A stretch of 23,858 nt of DNA from an uncultured Prevotella sp. (GCA_937877685.1 CALFGU010000047.1:1-23858), one strand, 5' to 3'. Positions 1 through 8,175 are shown, counted from the stretch's first letter. The notes: a model not told the origin generated them from the sequence alone. A program made the numbers and translations.

Positions 1-408
1 GGCAGAGAAATTAATGCGCGTGCTTACCTCAGTCGCTTCAACTTCTCGGGTGCCGATCAAGAAAAGAAGTGTGGCGTACTCTCCGGCGGTGAACGCAACC
101 GTTTGCACCTCGCCCTTGCTTTGAAGCAGGAAGGTAACGTGCTCTTGCTCGACGAACCGACCAACGATATTGACGTGAACACCCTCCGCGCCCTTGAAGA
201 AGGTCTTGAAGCCTTCGCTGGTTGTGCCGTAGTCATCAGTCACGACCGCTGGTTCCTCGACCGTATCTGCACGCACATCCTTGCCTTTGAAGGCGATGGC
301 AACGTCTTCTTCTTCGAAGGTTCATACTCTGACTACGAAGTGAACAAGGCGAAGCGCCTCGGCATTGAAGAACCCAAGCGCATTCGTTATCGTAAGTTGG
401 AAGAGTAA
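1..408 (+). CDS. ettA: EttA-type ABC-F ATPase, C-terminal part (5' end outside window)
   Basis: An open frame runs from base 1 to the TAA at 406-408 and gives the last 135 residues of an ABC-F protein. It contains the ABC signature LSGGE (residues 28-32 of the visible part), a Walker B/D-loop stretch LLLDEPTNDID (48-58) and the H-loop histidine (ISHDRWF, about 79-85). There are no membrane segments, as expected for soluble ABC-F proteins. The C-terminal tail (YEVNKAKRLG... KRIRYRKL) is of the type seen in EttA, the energy-dependent translational throttle that binds the ribosomal E site and gates the first peptide bond according to ATP/ADP. Other ABC-F subfamilies remain possible because the first ATPase domain and arm are not visible, but the LDEPTNDID and RIRYRKL features fit EttA well. 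A fold-back repeat begins two bases after the stop. Confidence 0.88.
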   Translation, partial: GREINARAYLSRFNFSGADQEKKCGVLSGGERNRLHLALALKQEGNVLLLDEPTNDIDVNTLRALEEGLEAFAGCAVVISHDRWFLDRICTHILAFEGDGNVFFFEGSYSDYEVNKAKRLGIEEPKRIRYRKLEE

Positions 409-409
409 T

Positions 410-636
410 TATAGAGTACAACTGACAGAGTACAGAGTACAACTACCTTGCGGATAATTTTCGACTATAGTTCTACTCTCCATGGTACGCTACTTTTGAG
501 ACTTCATAACCTTAGATTAGCAGGACAATTTATTAGGTACAAGTAAACAAAAAGTTCAGACTCGAATGCCAACATTACGCAAAGTGTTCTCACTCCGCAC
601 GGCAGTTGTACTCTGTTCTCTGTACTCTGTTCTCTA
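410..636. repeat. Modular fold-back intergenic element, ettA-rfbA copy
   Basis: The left arm (410-445) is made of GTACAGA-like words and runs into the core CCTTGCGGA (446-454). The right arm (604-636) is the inverted counterpart (TTGTACTCTG, TTCTCTGTAC) and is preceded by an inverted core TCCGCACGG (594-602). About 140 bp of less repetitive DNA lies between the cores. It includes a lone TACTTTTG (491-498) that resembles a Bacteroidetes -7 box but has no good -33 partner. A second arm word, AACCTTAAAACC, follows at 648-659, just before rfbA. The first 47 bp recur almost exactly at 14948-14994 on the other strand. Function is unknown. If transcribed, the arms could pair into a long stem. Confidence 0.75.
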
Positions 637-683
637 AAAATACTCACAACCTTAAAACCTAACCCCTCATATCCTCATAAACT

Positions 684-1562
684 ATGAAAGGCATTGTTTT
701 AGCCGGTGGTAGTGGCACACGTCTTTACCCCATTACAAAAGGTATCAGCAAACAGTTGATTCCCATCTTCGACAAACCGATGGTGTATTACCCCATTTCG
801 GTGTTAATGTTGGCTGGGATTCGCGAAATTCTCATCATATCCACCCCTCAAGACCTTCCCGGATTCAAGCGTCTGCTTGGCGACGGTTCGGATTACGGCG
901 TAGAGTTTTCGTATGCCGAACAACCTTCACCCGATGGGCTTGCACAGGCATTTATCATTGGTGAAGAATTTATCGGAAATGATGCAGCGTGCCTGGTGTT
1001 AGGCGACAACATTTTCCACGGTAGCAACCTGCGCCACATGCTTCGCACAGCCGTTGAAACTGCTGAGCAAGAAGCAAAAGCAACGGTCTTTGGTTATCGC
1101 GTAAACGACCCCGAGCGCTATGGGGTAGTTGAATTTGATGCTGATGGTAATGCAAAAAGCATTGAGGAAAAGCCTTTGCAACCCAAGTCGGATTATGCCG
1201 TCGTAGGACTTTACTTCTATCCTAACAAGGTAGTTGAAATTGCAAAAAGCATTAAACCTTCAGCGCGTGGCGAACTTGAAATCACTACCGTTAACCAATC
1301 ATTCCTTGATGACGGTGAGTTGATGGTGCAGACGCTTGGCAGAGGTTTTGCATGGTTGGACACAGGTACACACGACAGTCTTTCCGAGGCATCTACATTT
1401 ATTGAAGTTATCGAAAAGCGTACGGGTCTAAAGGTTGCTTGCCTTGAAGGCATTGCTTACGAACAAGGGTGGATTTCCAAGGAAAAGATAGCCGAATTGG
1501 CCAAACCCATGATTAAAAATCAGTATGGTCAATACTTGATGAAGTTAATAGAAAAGGATTAG
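684..1562 (+). CDS. rfbA: Glucose-1-phosphate thymidylyltransferase
   Basis: This cytoplasmic enzyme joins glucose-1-phosphate and dTTP to give dTDP-glucose, the first step toward dTDP-L-rhamnose and related sugars of surface glycans. The 292-residue protein has the usual length. It shows the nucleotide-binding signature GGSGTRL (8-14), the block KQLIPIFDKPMVYYP (23-37), and LVLGDNIF (104-111), whose Asp108 matches the metal-binding aspartate of the family. Later blocks (VNDPERYGVVEFD, EEKPLQPKSDYAVVGLYFY, GRGFAWLDTGTHDSL) are full-length RmlA hallmarks. The ATG at 684 gives the canonical MKGIVLAGG start. The partner genes rfbB, rfbC and rfbD are not in the window, so the rest of the pathway is encoded elsewhere. 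The stop codon lies 3 bp before the next gene, so the two are probably co-transcribed. Confidence 0.96.
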   Translation: MKGIVLAGGSGTRLYPITKGISKQLIPIFDKPMVYYPISVLMLAGIREILIISTPQDLPGFKRLLGDGSDYGVEFSYAEQPSPDGLAQAFIIGEEFIGNDAACLVLGDNIFHGSNLRHMLRTAVETAEQEAKATVFGYRVNDPERYGVVEFDADGNAKSIEEKPLQPKSDYAVVGLYFYPNKVVEIAKSIKPSARGELEITTVNQSFLDDGELMVQTLGRGFAWLDTGTHDSLSEASTFIEVIEKRTGLKVACLEGIAYEQGWISKEKIAELAKPMIKNQYGQYLMKLIEKD

Positions 1563-1565
1563 CAG

Positions 1566-2726
1566 ATGCACTCCCTTCTTCGCATATTGCTCACGTCCCT
1601 TCTGCTAATTGTTTCCGCGGGGAATCTGTTAGCAGAAGGACGTCTTGCATGGCTTCCTGAATATTTTCACCGTGTCACAAGCATCACGGAGATTGTTGAC
1701 GGCGGTTATTATTTAATTGCAGGAACCAGTCAGCGCGACGGACACGTGATGATGAGCGGAGAAGTGGTAAACAAGAAACTCTTGGGCGTTACAATGCCTC
1801 AAGAAGAGCTGATTCTTTGTGACAACGAATTTCTCGTGTGGCAACTGCATCGAACGGAGAATGACATTATCGTTCGCGCGGCTCAATCTGGGCAATATAT
1901 ATATGCTCCGCAGAGCAATAAACCGGAGGTGGAACTTCATTCCAGTCGTTATACAACGTGGACTCTGCAAGAAAAGGAAGATGGTTTCGTTTTGAAACAT
2001 CCCGCGGAGTCCTATCGTTATTTGCACACCTCATTCGTAAACAAAGAGGAGAATCCCAATCCCTTTGGAAACTATGCTTATTACGACGGCACCGTAGAAA
2101 CCAACGTGCTCTACTTTTATAAGTTAGACGCTCAGTACGAAGCCCCTACGGATAACGCGATAACGTATTTGCAAGAAGGCGATAAAGTGCCCGTGTATGG
2201 CAATTTAATCGTGCTGAATGGGAAGTTGCTCTACCCCTCTGTCTTGTTGGACGCACAACCTTTTACCCCCGACCAACCATTTACCATTGAGGAAGGACAA
2301 TTAACCTATTCCCGCACCCTTCAAGATGAGAATTGGGAAACCCTCGCCCTACCCTTTCCGGCGTCTGTGCCCAGCGGTATAGAGGCACGCGAATTGTTGG
2401 AAGTAAGCGACGGAGTGCTCCAATTTAGAGTCGTCACGGAAGTGCGCCCAAACGTTCCCGTTATCTTTAGAAGATTAAGTGATGCGACCGAAACCGTAAC
2501 GTTTGTGTCAAACGCCGGCACGATTACTCCTTATTCTAATAGCGAAGACATTTTCCGTGGGACGTATCACCCCCTGACCGTCTCCTCTGCCTCTGAAGGA
2601 ATCTTCCTGCTTTCAACTTCAGGTAAAAACTTCATCCTTGCTGACCACGGAAGCACTCTGTGCCCCTTCCGAGCATACATAAAACTAAATGCAAAGACAG
2701 CATCGCGCAAACTTCTGATGGATTAA
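1566..2726 (+). CDS. Secreted protein of unknown function
   Basis: The 386-residue protein starts with a signal peptide (residues 1-23; hydrophobic LLTSLLLIVSAGNLLA, likely cut after Ala23). There is no lipobox cysteine, so it should be periplasmic or exported. Two parts can be seen. Residues about 33-190 are beta-rich, with repeated short blocks such as GGYYLIAGTS, GQYIYAPQ, WTLQEKEDGFVLKHP and YRYLHTSF, reminiscent of beta-trefoil or fascin-like repeats. Residues about 240-386 carry ENWETLALPFP (255-265) and a final AYIKLNAKTASRKLLMD, resembling a C-terminal module common in Prevotella surface proteins. I infer these resemblances from pattern only. No catalytic motif is visible. The gene starts 3 bp after rfbA, which suggests shared transcription, but a functional link to dTDP-sugars is not shown. 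Confidence 0.8.
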   Translation: MHSLLRILLTSLLLIVSAGNLLAEGRLAWLPEYFHRVTSITEIVDGGYYLIAGTSQRDGHVMMSGEVVNKKLLGVTMPQEELILCDNEFLVWQLHRTENDIIVRAAQSGQYIYAPQSNKPEVELHSSRYTTWTLQEKEDGFVLKHPAESYRYLHTSFVNKEENPNPFGNYAYYDGTVETNVLYFYKLDAQYEAPTDNAITYLQEGDKVPVYGNLIVLNGKLLYPSVLLDAQPFTPDQPFTIEEGQLTYSRTLQDENWETLALPFPASVPSGIEARELLEVSDGVLQFRVVTEVRPNVPVIFRRLSDATETVTFVSNAGTITPYSNSEDIFRGTYHPLTVSSASEGIFLLSTSGKNFILADHGSTLCPFRAYIKLNAKTASRKLLMD

Positions 2727-2844
2727 ATATTGCGAAAGCGCAAGTCACTTTTCCCCTCACGGGAATCCCTAAAATTTCGCATCGATTCTTAGTTTAAATT
2801 CAGCGAATTAGAAAACCGAAAAACAAACTCACTCTTAATTAAAA

Positions 2845-2912
2845 TTAAGTCTCAAATAAGAAAAACAATAAGTAACTTAATTTTAATTCTTAGGGATATA
2901 GTTTTTACTCTT
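2845..2912 (+). repeat. AT-rich phased repeat cluster upstream of the HAD gene
   Basis: This part of the 263-bp spacer contains TTAAGTCTCAAA (2845-2856), then ATAAGTAACTTAATT (2868-2882). Two further segments follow in roughly 21-bp steps (2872-2891, 2892-2912), with TTAG/CTTAG words at similar phase. The 15-mer at 2868-2882 occurs exactly, in inverted orientation, at 13583-13597 inside a clear 21-bp tandem array. Just upstream, around 2834-2849, is a 16-bp palindrome CTTAATTAAAATTAAG. The cluster ends about 75 bp before the ATG of the next gene, so it could be a regulatory array. Nothing else recognisable lies in the spacer. Confidence 0.5.
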
Positions 2913-2989
2913 AGAGATTGATGCCTGCTTCTACCTTTTAAAAGAGAACTAATTTTAAACTTCATCATTGACATTATAAAATTAAACCG

Positions 2990-3433
2990 ATGATTATTGC
3001 AGTAGATTTTGACGGAACGATAGTGGAACACCGCTATCCCGAAATAGGCAAGGAAATACCCTTTGCCATCTCCACCCTTAAGGAACTCCAGAAGGATGGA
3101 CATAAACTGATTCTTTGGAGTGTGCGTGAGGGTGAATATCTTGACGCAGCCGTAAAGTGGTGTGAGGAACGTGGTTTGCGCTTTATTGCCGTTAATCGCA
3201 ACTTAGATGAAAATGGTCCTGGCGAATCGCTTGCTACAAACCCCTCATTCAGTCGTAAACTCAAGGCACACGTATTTATTGACGACCGTAACGTAGGTGG
3301 TATGTTGGATTGGGGAGCAATTTACGAATTGATTAGTAAGCGCATGACCTATGACGAACTTATGGCGGCGCAAGGACAAGAAGGCACCTCGTTTAACCGA
3401 AAGAAGGAAAAGAAACCTTGGTGGAAATTCTAA
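2990..3433 (+). CDS. Small HAD-superfamily hydrolase, BT0820-like
   Basis: The 147-residue soluble protein carries the HAD phosphohydrolase motifs: DFDGT at residues 6-10 (nucleophile Asp6, acid/base Asp8), a motif II serine at about 44 (LILWSVREG) and the acidic pair FIDDRN (Asp98/Asp99). It lacks a sizeable cap domain. The overall pattern matches the short BT0820-type hydrolases that are widespread in Bacteroidetes and whose natural substrate is, to my knowledge, unknown. The basic, aromatic tail NRKKEKKPWWKF is unusual and might bind nucleic acid or membrane, but this is a guess. The ATG at 2990 puts the catalytic motif at the very N-terminus, as expected. It is followed by nnrDE after 74 bp that contain a good promoter, so the two genes can be expressed independently. 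Confidence 0.85.
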   Translation: MIIAVDFDGTIVEHRYPEIGKEIPFAISTLKELQKDGHKLILWSVREGEYLDAAVKWCEERGLRFIAVNRNLDENGPGESLATNPSFSRKLKAHVFIDDRNVGGMLDWGAIYELISKRMTYDELMAAQGQEGTSFNRKKEKKPWWKF

Positions 3434-3446
3434 ATTCACTTAAACT

Positions 3447-3477
3447 CTTGACGATGGGTGTATCGTAAATAGTTTTG
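3447..3477 (+). promoter_or_regulatory. Predicted Bacteroidetes-type promoter for nnrDE
   Basis: CTTG at 3447-3450 (three of four bases of the -33 consensus TTTG) is followed by a 19-bp spacer and TAGTTTTG at 3470-3477, a full match to the -7 consensus TAnnTTTG. The spacing is the one typical for the primary sigma factor of this phylum. Transcription would start near 3484, giving a leader of about 25 nt before the ATG at 3508. Confidence 0.6.
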
Positions 3478-3507
3478 TGATTTTAAGAACTGGCAAAAAA
3501 AGAAAAA

Positions 3508-5046
3508 ATGAAGGTATTCTCAGCCAAGCAAATGCGCGAGTTAGACGCATTCACCATACAATCCGAAAACATAAGTTCCGTGGAACTCATGGAGCGTGCC
3601 GCACGTGAGGTGGCGCTCGCCCTAATGGCGCGTTGGTCTTCATCAACGCCCTTTGTGGTGTTTGCCGGTGCTGGAAACAATGGCGGAGATGCGTTAGCCG
3701 TGTCGCGACTACTCTTAAAACAAGGTTATAAAGTCAAGACCTACCTTTTTAATCCGCAATACGAATTGCGCCCTGATTGTCAAATTAACAAGGAACGCCT
3801 AAAGGTGGTGCCAAAAGCCGACTTCATTGAAGTTTGTGCACAATTTGAACCGCCACAGATTACCTCGGACATGGTAATTTTAGACGGACTTTTTGGCACC
3901 GGACTTAACAAACCGCTTACGGGAGGTTTTGCTTCGCTCGTTAAGTTCATTAATGCCTCGCCTGCAAAGGTTGTTTCAATTGACATGCCTTCGGGATTGA
4001 TGTGTGAGAGCAACTTGGAAAACAATGACGCCAACATCGTTCGCGCTGATTTGACATTGACCTTCCAATATCCCAAGTTGGCACTTCTGATTGACGACAA
4101 TTATAAATATGTAGGCGAACTCCAAATTCTGGATATCGGTCTGAGTGAATCCTATGCTGATAAGTTGCCCTCACCTTACCAACTCTTCGATGAAAGTGAC
4201 GTAGTCCCACTGCTCAGTCCCCGCTCCCCCATTGGTCACAAAGGAACATTTGGACATGCCTTACTTATTGCCGGAAAATATGGTATGGCAGGCGCGGCAA
4301 TTCTTGCCTCAAAGGCATGTTTGCGTAGTGGAGTCGGGAAAGTAACACTTCACACCCCCACTCGTAATAATGACATCCTGCAAATGAGTGTTCCCGAGGC
4401 AATTCTGTCGCACGATGCGGATGCCCTGTGTTTTACGACGCCCCTTTCAAACCTTTCTGCCTACCAAGCATTAGGCATAGGTCCGGGAATTGGAGTTTCA
4501 TCCGCCACTGCTTTGGCGATGCTTGAGCAAGTGCAACAAACGGACATCCCTCTCGTAGTTGATGCCGACGGCATTAATATCTTGGCCGCCCATCGTGGGG
4601 CACTCCATCTATTGCCCAAGGGAACCATTCTCACGCCGCACCTTGGTGAGTTTATGCGACTCGGAAATCGTAGCATCAATCACTTTACGGCGCTATCCGA
4701 AGCCCGAGAGATGGCCGCCACACTCGGAATTTATATCGTTTTAAAGGGACGCTACACCGCGATTTGCACACCTGACGGCCAAACCTTCTTTAACACCAAC
4801 GGAAATTCTGGACTTGCTACCGCCGGAAGCGGAGATGTGCTCACGGGAATCTTAACCTCACTCATGGCACAGGGATATGCGCCCTTGCATGCCTGTCTGT
4901 TGGGCGTTTGGTTGCACGGTGAGGCGGGCGACTTAGCCGCAAAGGAACTATCAGAAGAATCATTGACGGCATCCGACGTGATTCAGTATCTCCCAAAAGC
5001 ATTCTTGGAATTAAAAGCATATAACAAGTCGGTAAGAATTTACTAG
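3508..5046 (+). CDS. nnrDE: Bifunctional NAD(P)HX epimerase / ADP-dependent NAD(P)HX dehydratase
   Basis: This metabolite-repair enzyme converts damaged, hydrated NADH and NADPH back to normal cofactors. Residues 1 to about 225 are the YjeF_N (NnrE) epimerase domain, with GAGNNGGDALA (54-64), LDGLFGTG (125-132, likely catalytic Asp126) and SIDMPSG (157-163). Residues about 235-512 are the ribokinase-like NnrD dehydratase domain, with GHKGTFGHALLIAG (243-256), TPHLGE (376-381) and NGNSGLATAGSGDVLTG (431-447), whose Asp443 is the expected catalytic aspartate. At 512 residues it has the normal length of the fused form. The ATG at 3508 gives the usual MKVFSAKQMRELD start and lies just downstream of a predicted promoter. 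The DUF4831 gene follows after 19 bp and probably shares the transcript. Confidence 0.95.
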   Translation: MKVFSAKQMRELDAFTIQSENISSVELMERAAREVALALMARWSSSTPFVVFAGAGNNGGDALAVSRLLLKQGYKVKTYLFNPQYELRPDCQINKERLKVVPKADFIEVCAQFEPPQITSDMVILDGLFGTGLNKPLTGGFASLVKFINASPAKVVSIDMPSGLMCESNLENNDANIVRADLTLTFQYPKLALLIDDNYKYVGELQILDIGLSESYADKLPSPYQLFDESDVVPLLSPRSPIGHKGTFGHALLIAGKYGMAGAAILASKACLRSGVGKVTLHTPTRNNDILQMSVPEAILSHDADALCFTTPLSNLSAYQALGIGPGIGVSSATALAMLEQVQQTDIPLVVDADGINILAAHRGALHLLPKGTILTPHLGEFMRLGNRSINHFTALSEAREMAATLGIYIVLKGRYTAICTPDGQTFFNTNGNSGLATAGSGDVLTGILTSLMAQGYAPLHACLLGVWLHGEAGDLAAKELSEESLTASDVIQYLPKAFLELKAYNKSVRIY

Positions 5047-5065
5047 TTAATCCACTTTAATCACT

Positions 5066-6166
5066 ATGAAAATCAAATTATTCTTAGCATCGGCACTCTG
5101 CGTCTTAACTGCTACGGCGCAAACGAAAATATATCCCTACGAACCGGGGCGCACGATGGAGGGCATTACGTATTTCCTTCCTCAAACGGCGTTGCAAGTG
5201 GTAGTAACTGCTAAACGAACGGTTTACGAACCCGGTGAATATGCCGTTTATGCCGAACGCTTCTTGCGCCTCAACGATGTGATTCAAGCAAAAGAAGAAC
5301 GCTGGCAATTACAATCTATTTCGATTTCCACCTATGGCGTAGCCGACTCACTACATGCCTACTCCATCGTTCACGATGTGCGTACGCCCGTCCCCTTCGT
5401 ACGTTTGGCGCCCGACGGTCGCTTATTGGCCATCAACACTGAACCCTTGGAATTGGAAGAATTTGAAGAACCTTCCGTGCTAGAGATTAAGGAAGAAAAG
5501 GTTGACCCAGCAGATTTCAAAACTCGCGAAACACTGAGCGCTGGAAGCAAACTTAAGATGGCGGAACTTACGGCAAATGAAATTTATGACATTCGTGAAA
5601 ACCGTTCTCTCTTAGCAAAGGGACAAGCTGACTTTATGCCCAAGGATGGTGAGCAACTCCGCTTGATGTTAGCCACTCTCGACAAGCAGGAAAAAGCACT
5701 TTTGCAACTCTTCAAGGGAACTTCAACAAGCGAAATGCACACGTTTGTGTTGCATTACTTGCCCCCGAAAACTGGAGTGGAGCGTAACATTTTGTTCCGC
5801 TTTTCTGATTATCTAGGTTTGGTCGATAGCGACAATCTTGCTGGAGAACCTTACTACATTGATATTAAGGATTTGAAAACTCTCCCTGCCGTGAAACCCA
5901 TTGACCCTAATGATAAGAAGGCACTCAAATTGCAACAACAGAAACAGCAATTTGGGCTTCGCTATCTCATTCCCGGCACAGCGGAAATTAAGATTTATGA
6001 CGTTCAAAACGTGCTTACAACGCTCCAAGTGCCTTTCTCTCAATTCGGACGCATTGAGCATCTCGGCGGTGACTTGTTTAACAAGAAAATGCAGACTTCT
6101 GTGCAACTCTCACCCACGACTGGCGGACTCGTAAACTTGGATATGGTGGTGCCTGAAGGGAAATAA
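5066..6166 (+). CDS. DUF4831 family exported protein
   Basis: The 366-residue protein has a signal peptide (residues 1-18, cleavage after ...LTATA before Gln19) and no lipobox. The first mature blocks IYPYEPGRTMEGITYFLPQ and AVYAERFLRLNDV, and the middle region with LTANEIYDIRENRSLLAKG, match the DUF4831 family, which I know only from Bacteroidetes and whose function is unknown. The C-terminal region (GLRYLIPGTAEIKIYD, FGRIEHLGGDLFNKKM) looks beta-rich. No enzyme motif or membrane segment is visible beyond the signal, so it is probably periplasmic. It begins 19 bp after nnrDE and probably lies in its operon; whether it has anything to do with NAD(P)HX repair is not indicated by its sequence. 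Confidence 0.85.
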   Translation: MKIKLFLASALCVLTATAQTKIYPYEPGRTMEGITYFLPQTALQVVVTAKRTVYEPGEYAVYAERFLRLNDVIQAKEERWQLQSISISTYGVADSLHAYSIVHDVRTPVPFVRLAPDGRLLAINTEPLELEEFEEPSVLEIKEEKVDPADFKTRETLSAGSKLKMAELTANEIYDIRENRSLLAKGQADFMPKDGEQLRLMLATLDKQEKALLQLFKGTSTSEMHTFVLHYLPPKTGVERNILFRFSDYLGLVDSDNLAGEPYYIDIKDLKTLPAVKPIDPNDKKALKLQQQKQQFGLRYLIPGTAEIKIYDVQNVLTTLQVPFSQFGRIEHLGGDLFNKKMQTSVQLSPTTGGLVNLDMVVPEGK

Positions 6167-6281
6167 TGGAGGCAACATCATTAACGCTTCAAGTTATCTG
6201 CCACTCCCCCTTCCACACATCACTTGTTGTCACCCCTGACTTTTACCTTAACCTATCTATAAAAAACTCATTAATTAAAAC

Positions 6282-8039
6282 ATGAAAAAGACTCTCCTTG
6301 CACTCTCTCTCCTCGCGTCTTCGGTCTATGCAGAGAAGGTGGTAGTAAATATGGCGGACTATGGTCTCTTGCCCAATCAAGCCAATTCCTCAACCATTCT
6401 CCACGATGCGTTGACCAAGATTAAGGCATCGGTTTCGCCTGAAGATGAAGTGACACTTCGCTTCGGAAAGGGCACTTACACCTTTAGCGCTACGGATGCT
6501 AAGGGGTATGAATACTATATTTCCAACCACGATCAGTCTCCCCTTCGCAAAATAGGTTTTCACCTCGATGGTTGGACGAATCTTACGCTCGACGGGTGCG
6601 GAGCTGAGTTCCTCTTCACGGGACGTATGATTCCCTTCTACGTAGTAAATTGCACGAACACCACACTCTGTAATTTCTCTGTTGACTTCTCTGACCCCCA
6701 AATCACTCAGGCAGAAATCCTTTCAAACACTCCTGAAGAAGGAACAACATTCAAGATGGCGCCATGGGTGGAACACCGCATCGGACAAAACGGACGCTTT
6801 GAAGTCTATGGTTCTGACTGGGCCATGCAACCCAATTCAGGTATGAACTTTGAGAAGAAGACACGCCACATTGCCTATCAAACGGGCGACCTTTGGGTTA
6901 TTTCAGAGGGAGTTCAAGACTTAGGCGACAACACGTATCGTGCGCCTCAGTGGAAAGAAAATAAGGTGAAGCCAGGTACGATTGTTACGTTCCGCACTTA
7001 CTATCGTCCTTGCCCCGGCATCGTTCTTGATCATGACAATCAAACAACGCTTCAGGACGTTAACGTGCATTATGCCGAAGGTATGGGACTCATCGCGCAA
7101 CGTTGCACAGACATTACGCTCGATGGTTTTAACGTATGTCTCCGTGGCAAAAAAGATCCCCGCTATTTCACTACACAGGCCGACGCAACTCACTTCTCAC
7201 AATGTAAGGGGCACATTCGCTCGGTAAACGGTCTTTATGAAGGCATGATGGATGACGCTATCAACATCCACGGTGTCTATCTCAAGGTGAAGGAAGTGAT
7301 TAACGCACAAACCATTCGTTGTGCCTTCGAACACGGTCAGGCTTATGGTTTTGCATGGGGCGATGTGGGTGACACCATTCGCTTTGTTTCTGCCTACACT
7401 ATGGAAGAGCACGAAGAAGTCTACACCATCCGCGAAATACGTCCCGCAGACAAAGAAACCGTAAAGGGTTGCAAAGAATTTATCATCACTTTGAGTCGCC
7501 CGATGGAGAAAACGTTGGAACTTGCAACTCAAGATTACGGCATTGAAAACCTTACATGGACACCTACAGTTTACTTTGCCGAAAACGTAGTACGCAATAA
7601 CCGCGCTCGCGGTGCTTTGTTCAGCAGTCCGCGCCACACGGTTTGTGAAAACAACCTTTTCGACCACACTTCTGGTACAGCAATTCTCCTTTGTGGCGAT
7701 TGCAATGGTTGGTATGAGTCAGGTTCATGCAAGGATGTTATTATCCGCAAGAACAAGTTCGTAAATGCGCTTACGAGTTACTATCAGTTCACCAACGCCG
7801 TGATTTCCATTTATCCCGAAATCCCACGTTTGAACGACCAAAAGCAGTACTTCCACTCCAACATCGTTATTGAAAACAACAAGTTCACCACCTTCGACGA
7901 ACCCATTCTTTATGCGAAGTCGGTAAATGGTCTTGTTTTCCGCAAGAACAAAATCAAGCGCTCAAAGGCCTACAAACCTTTCCATTGGAATAAGGAAAAA
8001 TTCAAAATGGAACGCGTAGAAGGTTTTGTGAAAGAGTAA
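6282..8039 (+). CDS. Secreted GH110 alpha-1,3-galactosidase
   Basis: The 585-residue protein has a signal peptide (1-17, cleavage after SVYA) and then a right-handed parallel beta-helix, seen as many short N/V/I-rich coils (for example VIIRKNKFVNAL, IVIENNKFTTF, GLVFRKNKIK). Family GH110 enzymes are inverting exo-alpha-1,3-galactosidases acting on blood-group B or linear alpha-1,3-galactose ends. The proposed catalytic acids are conserved: Asp301 in the QADATHF block and the pair Asp324-Asp325 in GMMDDAINIHG. Their spacing of 23/24 residues equals the spacing I recall for the catalytic aspartates of a structurally characterised GH110 enzyme. The secreted or periplasmic location suggests use of host mucin glycans. 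It stands 115 bp after the DUF4831 gene with no transporter or regulator nearby. Which of the two GH110 substrate classes it prefers cannot be told from sequence. Confidence 0.9.
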   Translation: MKKTLLALSLLASSVYAEKVVVNMADYGLLPNQANSSTILHDALTKIKASVSPEDEVTLRFGKGTYTFSATDAKGYEYYISNHDQSPLRKIGFHLDGWTNLTLDGCGAEFLFTGRMIPFYVVNCTNTTLCNFSVDFSDPQITQAEILSNTPEEGTTFKMAPWVEHRIGQNGRFEVYGSDWAMQPNSGMNFEKKTRHIAYQTGDLWVISEGVQDLGDNTYRAPQWKENKVKPGTIVTFRTYYRPCPGIVLDHDNQTTLQDVNVHYAEGMGLIAQRCTDITLDGFNVCLRGKKDPRYFTTQADATHFSQCKGHIRSVNGLYEGMMDDAINIHGVYLKVKEVINAQTIRCAFEHGQAYGFAWGDVGDTIRFVSAYTMEEHEEVYTIREIRPADKETVKGCKEFIITLSRPMEKTLELATQDYGIENLTWTPTVYFAENVVRNNRARGALFSSPRHTVCENNLFDHTSGTAILLCGDCNGWYESGSCKDVIIRKNKFVNALTSYYQFTNAVISIYPEIPRLNDQKQYFHSNIVIENNKFTTFDEPILYAKSVNGLVFRKNKIKRSKAYKPFHWNKEKFKMERVEGFVKE

Positions 8040-8046
8040 TCATAGT

Positions 8047-8110
8047 TTGCTTGATTCTCATTCAAACATAAGAAAGAATAAGCACAGATTGCCTGATTCT
8101 CATTCAAACA
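8047..8110 (+). repeat. 22-bp direct repeat, 42-bp period, after the GH110 gene
   Basis: TTGCTTGATTCTCATTCAAA (8047-8066, then CA) and TTGCCTGATTCTCATTCAAA (8089-8108, then CA) differ at one position in 22. The second copy also starts a small inverted repeat, ATTGCCT (8088-8094) with AGGCAAT (8117-8123), so this 3' untranslated region may fold. The function is unknown. Confidence 0.7.
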
Positions 8111-8134
8111 CAATTTAGGCAATTCTTTCAATTT

Positions 8135-8175
8135 AATTGGGTGTATCAAAATCCGTTTTGACGCACCCAATTTTT
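8135..8175 (+). terminator. Rho-independent-type terminator after GH110
   Basis: AATTGGGTG (8135-8143) pairs with CACCCAATT (8164-8172), and inside it TCAAAA (8146-8151) pairs with TTTTGA (8156-8161) around a TCCG loop, with one short internal mismatch. The 3' arm runs directly into a T-run ending at 8175. It lies 96 bp after the GH110 stop and should end that transcript. Confidence 0.8.

Noticed and set aside
491..498. TACTTTTG as a promoter for rfbA
   Set aside because: It matches the -7 box, but there is no TTTG at the right distance and it lies about 185 bp from the start inside repeat DNA.
410..660. CRISPR array in the ettA-rfbA spacer
   Set aside because: The repeats are 7-9-bp words without uniform spacers, arranged as inverted arms, and no cas genes are present.
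2730..2748. Small hairpin TTGCG-AAAG-CGCAA after the secreted-protein gene as a terminator
   Set aside because: The stem is only five pairs and the T-run is interrupted and displaced, so support is too weak.
6244..6251. TACCTTAA as a -7 box for the GH110 gene
   Set aside because: Two bases of the essential TTTG are missing and the upstream TTG spacing (17 bp) is poor.
7197..7667. A 156-codon open frame antisense to the GH110 gene
   Set aside because: It lies wholly inside a confidently assigned gene, shows no recognisable motif and has no leader of its own.
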